DNA of 62,530 nucleotides from Acanthaster planci (taxonomy: Eukaryota; Echinodermata; Asteroidea; Valvatida; Acanthasteridae), in contig NW_019091355.1 in assembly GCF_001949145.1 (NCBI RefSeq), forward strand, positions 5,596,588 through 5,659,117, given 5' to 3'. The notes beneath the pieces were generated by a model. The model saw nothing but the letters and a program-made list of their open reading frames with translations. It was not told the origin of the DNA and did not search any database. A program made the position numbers and the translations under genes. Shown here piece by piece: positions 57,978 to 62,530 of the stretch; within the stretch, counting starts at the first letter, position 1; every line of letters starts with the position of its first letter.

Positions 57978-60330
57978 GTAAGTTCATCATACGAACAAAA
58001 TGCTATTTCATCACAAGGGGCGATCATGAGATCTCATAAAATACCTTTTTTGTGTAAATTCCGTATTAAAAGAATATTCAAATAAAACACACAATCTTAT
58101 AAACAACTTGGCTATTTACCCCCAAATAAATCCAGAAGAAAGCGTTTGATAAGGGCAATAAATGAACGTGAACACTTCGGGAACACAGCCTAATACAAAC
58201 AACTGTGCAAGCATTAAATTTTACGTTGTGATCATACAAGGCACCAATGATTGCATGGATATTCAATTTCCTCTTCAGTACAAGAAGTTTAAAGACGTGG
58301 ATTACCAACGAAAAATTGCGGCGATGGTCATAGGGGTGCACCCATGAAAATAAATTCCCATAGACAGCAGTGACAAACTTCACAATATTTCAAAAATACA
58401 ACTTTCACAGGTGTTCAGGCTGCACAGAAAAATGATATTCCACATGTCCTCTTTCACTTTCCTTTCAATTTTTAGGGGGTTGACCAATGAATTTTTGAGA
58501 AATCCTCACCCAAAGCAGAGACCACCCGTAAAATTAAAGAAATTTCTTTGCCCTTGAAAGTAGCCATTTTGAAAATGCATCCCTCGGCAAAATAGCTCAA
58601 ATAGTGCCACTTTCGGACCCAATTGCATCCAAATTGCTCGGAATTGGAAGCTCTGAGTCCGGCCCAGTGGTCCAGTCTCATATTTCTTCAATTCCTTAGT
58701 TCCATGGCTCTCAAGGCCCTCTAATATAGAATATTTTGAGTATATGATAACTTTTATTAATGAGCTCGGCGGATATATTTCGCAGCATATTCAAAATATT
58801 ACTTCGGGATGACAAAGGGAAAATTTCGACATGAGTGTTTGTTTCGGTGGTTTCTCTAAGAAATCATTCTTCCCCAAATTATCGACGTGATAGCACAGCC
58901 CAATGTAAAATCCACGCAGGCGGACCCCGCAAGGGTTCCAGAAGCTTGCACCGTCAATTACTCTCGGGCTCTATGGCCCTGTTATGTTAACTCTGAACAA
59001 GAAGCCAGGAATTCTGTCCATGTAGTTTCCTGTGTCTGTCATGCTTCACTGCACTGAATCCAGCCTGGAGCCTGCACGCGATGTACGGCCTTTCCACCAA
59101 TGAATTCATAATTATACACGCATGCGCACAGAACAAAGTAAAAAAACCTGGGGAAAGTTATCAAAATCGCACCTTGGCCCTGTAGAGGGGTGCGATTTTG
59201 GTCATTTTCATTTCCGTACATTTTCAACTGCCTTGCCGCCAATGCCATCTGTGTGCGTGCATGCGTGCATAATTTCAACTTCACGCATGCGTGATGCGGT
59301 GAGCAAAGAGAAACCACAGGACTGTCCCGTAAGTAACTGTATGCATCATGTGGCACGGCAAACTTCATTATAACTGATAACAGGTGATAGGATTTATCTT
59401 TGCGCAGAGGCGATATCGTAACCAATGAGGTTTAACCGAGGTGCGATTATTGCTAGTTGAAAACTTATCCCAATACCCCGCACTGACGACGTGAAACACC
59501 GTCGGCAGCTGCAATTTTTGAAGGTCTCCACGGAGGCCCGATGAAATAATAAAGACAGATGACATAATTAAAATGTTAACTGTTAAGTATTTATATCTTC
59601 AAGATGATTATTTGTGTAGGGGGGATTGTAATTTACAGTGACCAAAAAGTGTTTATTAATACACTGTATATACATTGGGTAAGGACAAAAACCGTTATAT
59701 CAAGTATTTATAGCACTATTTATCTTCAACTTCGACTCATGTAGTCCGATTGTTTGCCCACGTTTTACCAGTATATGAACTGCCCGACTCGTTACAATGC
59801 ATGCTTGGACAAATGCTATTGCTAGGGCATACCATGTAGCTCTATGGGCATACCGAGCGAAACCATTATTAGCTCGATTACAGACATCTAGGGGGGATAT
59901 GTTGGGTAACAATAGTCTAGAGTGTGTACATGGATTGGACGGGGGGGGGGGGCTCGGCCCATATCGTGCAGAGTATCCTTGACAAGGACCTGCCAAGAAG
60001 ATTCAAGTGAAATCCTAGTGAAGTCAAGCAATCGAGTCTCTCAGAGAATGCTTCGTACTTACCACCTGGAATGATTTTTATCGAGGATGATGTTGACCAG
60101 ATGGTGCTCCAAATGTTTTGCTACACTTTAGTACAGAGTATTTTCATTTTTTGTCTAATTTGTGTCTATGAAAATACAAGGGCCTACGATCAAAGTCGAA
60201 CTGTTCAACAAGTAGGCAGATCTGTTGGTCTCCCAAAGCACTGTATAAATTCCTCACGCGTAAAAAAACAAAAATTGTTGTGTCAGAATCGCATCATTCG
60301 TTTCATGCCAAATTTGAAATTTCATTTCAG
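57978..60330. other. non-coding stretch between putative exons
   Basis: Nothing firmly coding. A reading YKKFKDVDYQRKIAAMVI after a CTCTTCAG acceptor near 58278 is tempting but its phase does not match the flanking putative exons. Contains the MITE at 59102-59284 and a run of G at 59940-59951. Confidence 0.4.
59102..59284. mobile_element. short MITE related to 45693-46368
   Basis: Ends carry inverted TTCATAATTATRCACGCATGC-type sequence. The centre is a hairpin of AAAATCGCACC / GGTGCGATTTT around the loop at 59176-59188. The same end sequence and GTGCGA core occur in the 676-bp element of the GBF1 intron, defining a two-member family in this window. Confidence 0.65.
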
Positions 60331-60455
60331 TTCTAGGAGTATTCGCCTTCTACCAGGAAGAATCAGAACACAGTGCTACGGTGACTCATTTGTTCACGCA
60401 CAACGAGACGCTGGAACGAGGAGCTACTGTGGAACAAGTCCCTTTCGCTGAATGA
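60331..60455 (+). CDS. putative last exon of unidentified gene
   Basis: After TTCATTTCAG the phase-1 frame reads LGVFAFYQEESEHSATVT then HLFTHNETLERGATVEQV and ends PFAE-stop at 60453-60455. The acidic, regular sequence looks like genuine protein, unlike the other frames. It would pair in phase with the exon ending at 57977. It is convergent with the KLHDC9-like gene. Family unknown. Confidence 0.45.
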
Positions 60456-61375
60456 TAATTCCATTAATAATTATTATTTCTGTGCGTGTACACTGTATTT
60501 TTATGAATTGTAATTGAATTCTGAGTTTCACTGTAAGAGTTGGACTTTTTTATTTACTGTAATCATATCAGTGTTTCATGGGTATGTTCTTGTTTTACTA
60601 TCTTAACCTGTCTATACATTTTGAGTGTAATTTTAGTTTCTATATAATTTTTATTCGTCCTGCCTGTGATTTGTTTTCTCTAAAGGCCACGTAAATTTCC
60701 CCAAGAGGGATAATAAGGTTGTTCTGTTCTACTATCTGAGGTCGAAAGGCTGATTTCTTTGGCGTTTATTAAATGATCATCCGTCATCCCATTTTGTTTT
60801 ATGCTGTACGTCTATGTCATTGAAAAGCAAATGGCTCGAAATACATAGGGAAAACTCAGGAAGTTGTCATTAGGCAGTATTATACAGGTATCAGTTTATG
60901 TAGTACTTTTGGGTTCACTTTAAATCAAGAGTGTAAGCAAAACAAAATTTCAAACCAACTTTTTGACCGTGAAGTTTGAGAAACTTTTGAAAAAATGGAA
61001 AACCAACAAAAACACAATACAAGTACTTCAACATTTCTGTGCAAACAAATATCCCTCCATTTTTTTGTGAAGGTTTGCCTCATTTTCAAACATTCTGGTT
61101 AACTTCCTTTCAACCGACTGATATTCCATCCATTGCCTATTCCTAGACTTTTGTAAATTAATTTAAGGCATAACAATTATATAAACAAATTTCATGAATA
61201 GCAATGAACTAACAAACTGAATTTCATCCATATCAACACCAAAGTCCATTTTGCATGTAACAACAGATGAGAAGCACACATGAAATTTTAAAGCATTTAT
61301 AGAGGCATCATTCAGATACTGAACAATATTTCTGATAATTGGCAAGTACTTTCAGTGCGCTAGATGTCTGTTGCA
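60456..61375. other. convergent 3' flanks
   Basis: AT-rich, no ORF of interest. Should contain the 3' UTR of the KLHDC9-like gene on the minus strand (an AATAAA complement lies near 60765) and the 3' end of the putative plus-strand gene. Confidence 0.5.
60690..60740 (+). repeat. possible LINE 3' tail
   Basis: TTCCCCAAGAGGGATAATAA followed by GGTTGTTCTGTTCTACTA resembles the 3' ends of several invertebrate non-LTR retrotransposons (TCCC..GGGATAATAAAG plus short repeats). No reverse transcriptase is present upstream. Tentative. Confidence 0.35.
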
Positions 61376-62079
61376 TCACCATGTGATGACATGAACGTCA
61401 TTAAATTGCCTTCCAGCATGTTCTCCTCCAAAAAGAAGAATACTGGCCTCCCCAATCCGAGCCGCTATTTGCCCTGCCCTTTTGGGCCATTCCCCTTTTA
61501 ATTGTGGTACAAGCCATGCCTGGTTCTGTCCATTGTGGAGGTAAAGTTCATTGACCCCGTCCAACAAGCCCCTGACTGACTTCCCTTGGATGAAGCCTCC
61601 GTAGATGACAATCACGCCGTTGACGTCCACGGCGCTGTGGTAGCTCCTGCCCGGAGGTGGCTCAACCCTCCTTCCATTTTTCAGCATTGCCTCTGGGAAG
61701 CCCGACGAAAAAAGTGCCGGCAGGGGATGCTTCACTTTGCAAACAATGTGCTCAGTCTCGTGTCGTTGTCGCCCGCCGTATACAAAAGCATATCTAGTGC
61801 AAATGCTGGGGGCAAAGGTCACCGTGTGCCCAGCACGGGATATCGTGCTGCCCGGGAAGGTGGACCACTTGAGTGTCCGGGTGTCCAAGTAGTCAATGTT
61901 GCATCCATACTTGGCATGAGTCCCAGTCTCGCCGCGACCCACGATGAGGATCGTGTGGTCATCCAGGACAGCTGATGCGTGGCTGGAGTGAGGGTCCACC
62001 GCGGACATCGTAGCCGTGCAGTCCCTCCACTGCCAGGTGGCAAGATTCAGGCAGTGAAGGAAATTACATCGCCTCTTGC
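61376..62079 (-). CDS. KLHDC9: KLHDC9-like kelch-repeat protein, last coding exon
   Basis: Minus-strand exon of 704 nt after acceptor TTACTTAACAG, stop TGA at 61378-61376. It encodes about 234 residues with several kelch blades: SSHASAVLDDHTILIVGRGE, DYLDTRTLKWSTFPGSTI then SRAGHTVTF, FVYGGRQRHE, GRSYHSAVDVNGVIVIYGG, and ASILLFGGEHAGRQFNDV at the end. The order and the VGRGETGTHAKYG / RSGH-like pattern match KLHDC9 (kelch domain-containing 9, a beta-propeller protein reported to bind cyclin A1) better than the long KLHDC or BTB-kelch families. The N-terminal blades lie beyond the window. In-frame ATG at 62008 is internal, not the start. Confidence 0.85.
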
Positions 62080-62530
62080 CTGTTAAGTAAATGCGAGAAA
62101 AAAAGTTATCATGGGACTTCTGTGCCCAGGGTATATCAAAATGAAATTTAAAAAAAAAAGATTGGAAGTAGCTTTGTTACAGTAACCCAGGGTTCCAGCT
62201 GGAAAACTTCAATTAATAGCCAAAGTTGTAGCCAAATAATTGAGTTTAGAGCCATTCTATAAATTTATGAGCCAACATTATGTATTTTGGCTGCCAAATT
62301 TGTTTGAAAATAAAGATAAACAAAAGACATGTCATTCACTTTGATTCATTTCAGTCTGTGTGGATTGCTTTTCAAATGGATCAATTATTATAAACAGACT
62401 AACATTTAATAACTAGAATGGCAAAGCCGCCATGGCTCGCTGCTTGTTATGAATTTGAATTTCTTTCTTGTAATAACAGGAGACATCCAAGTTATACAAA
62501 TATGGTTACTAAATCAAACAAGTAAATACT
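62080..62530 (-). other. intron of KLHDC9-like gene, cut by window end
   Basis: AT-rich sequence with repeated GAGCCA/TAGCCAA words, no coding exon. The gene continues past the right edge. Confidence 0.6.

Noticed and set aside
58278-58347. Exon reading YKKFKDVDYQRKIAAMVI
   Set aside because: Its phase does not match the putative exons at 57911 and 60331, and its donor is weak.
60041-60110. Minus-strand exon ending at a good GTAAGT donor near 60064
   Set aside because: The upstream reading does not resemble GBF1 or KLHDC9 and no acceptor could be defined.
61586-61975. 129-codon plus-strand frame
   Set aside because: It is the complement of the KLHDC9-like exon, whose minus-strand translation has kelch motifs.

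Overview
This window looks like animal nuclear DNA from a draft assembly (one 662-bp run of N at 37232-37893). Genes are split into many short exons with GT/AG borders and long AT-rich introns, and no bacterial-style operons are visible. The best guess is an invertebrate deuterostome (echinoderm, hemichordate or lancelet type). That rests on how closely the encoded proteins resemble vertebrate GBF1 and KLHDC9 and on abundant ACATGTACATGT-type palindromes; the species cannot be fixed from sequence alone.

Layout. 1-4389 is intergenic with two small DNA-transposon relics. 4390-9508 (+) is an eight-exon gene of unknown family; a tRNA-Gly(GCC) gene lies antisense in one of its introns. 9509-13575 is the convergent 3' flank shared with the next gene. 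13576-52486 (-) is the dominant feature: 34 coding exons of GBF1, the large Golgi ARF guanine-nucleotide exchange factor. Every exon junction was checked for reading phase and all are consistent, giving about 1,900 residues; only the far N-terminal exon was not found. Its introns hold a pogo/Tigger-like element, a hAT-like element, a solo LTR, MITE-type elements, SINE-like pieces, two minisatellites and an unusual ladder of decayed copies of one exon end. 57911-60455 (+) has two phase-compatible putative exons of an unidentified gene. 61376-62079 (-) is the last coding exon of a KLHDC9-like kelch-repeat protein that continues beyond the window.

The genes do not form a pathway. GBF1 drives ARF1/COPI recruitment at the cis-Golgi and ER-Golgi intermediate compartment. 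KLHDC9 is a kelch beta-propeller protein. The 4.4-9.5 kb gene has no assigned role. No prokaryotic mobile system, CRISPR array or phage was seen. The most unusual observations are the intronic exon-tail ladder (24051-24705), the orphan gene, and several self-complementary intronic elements.
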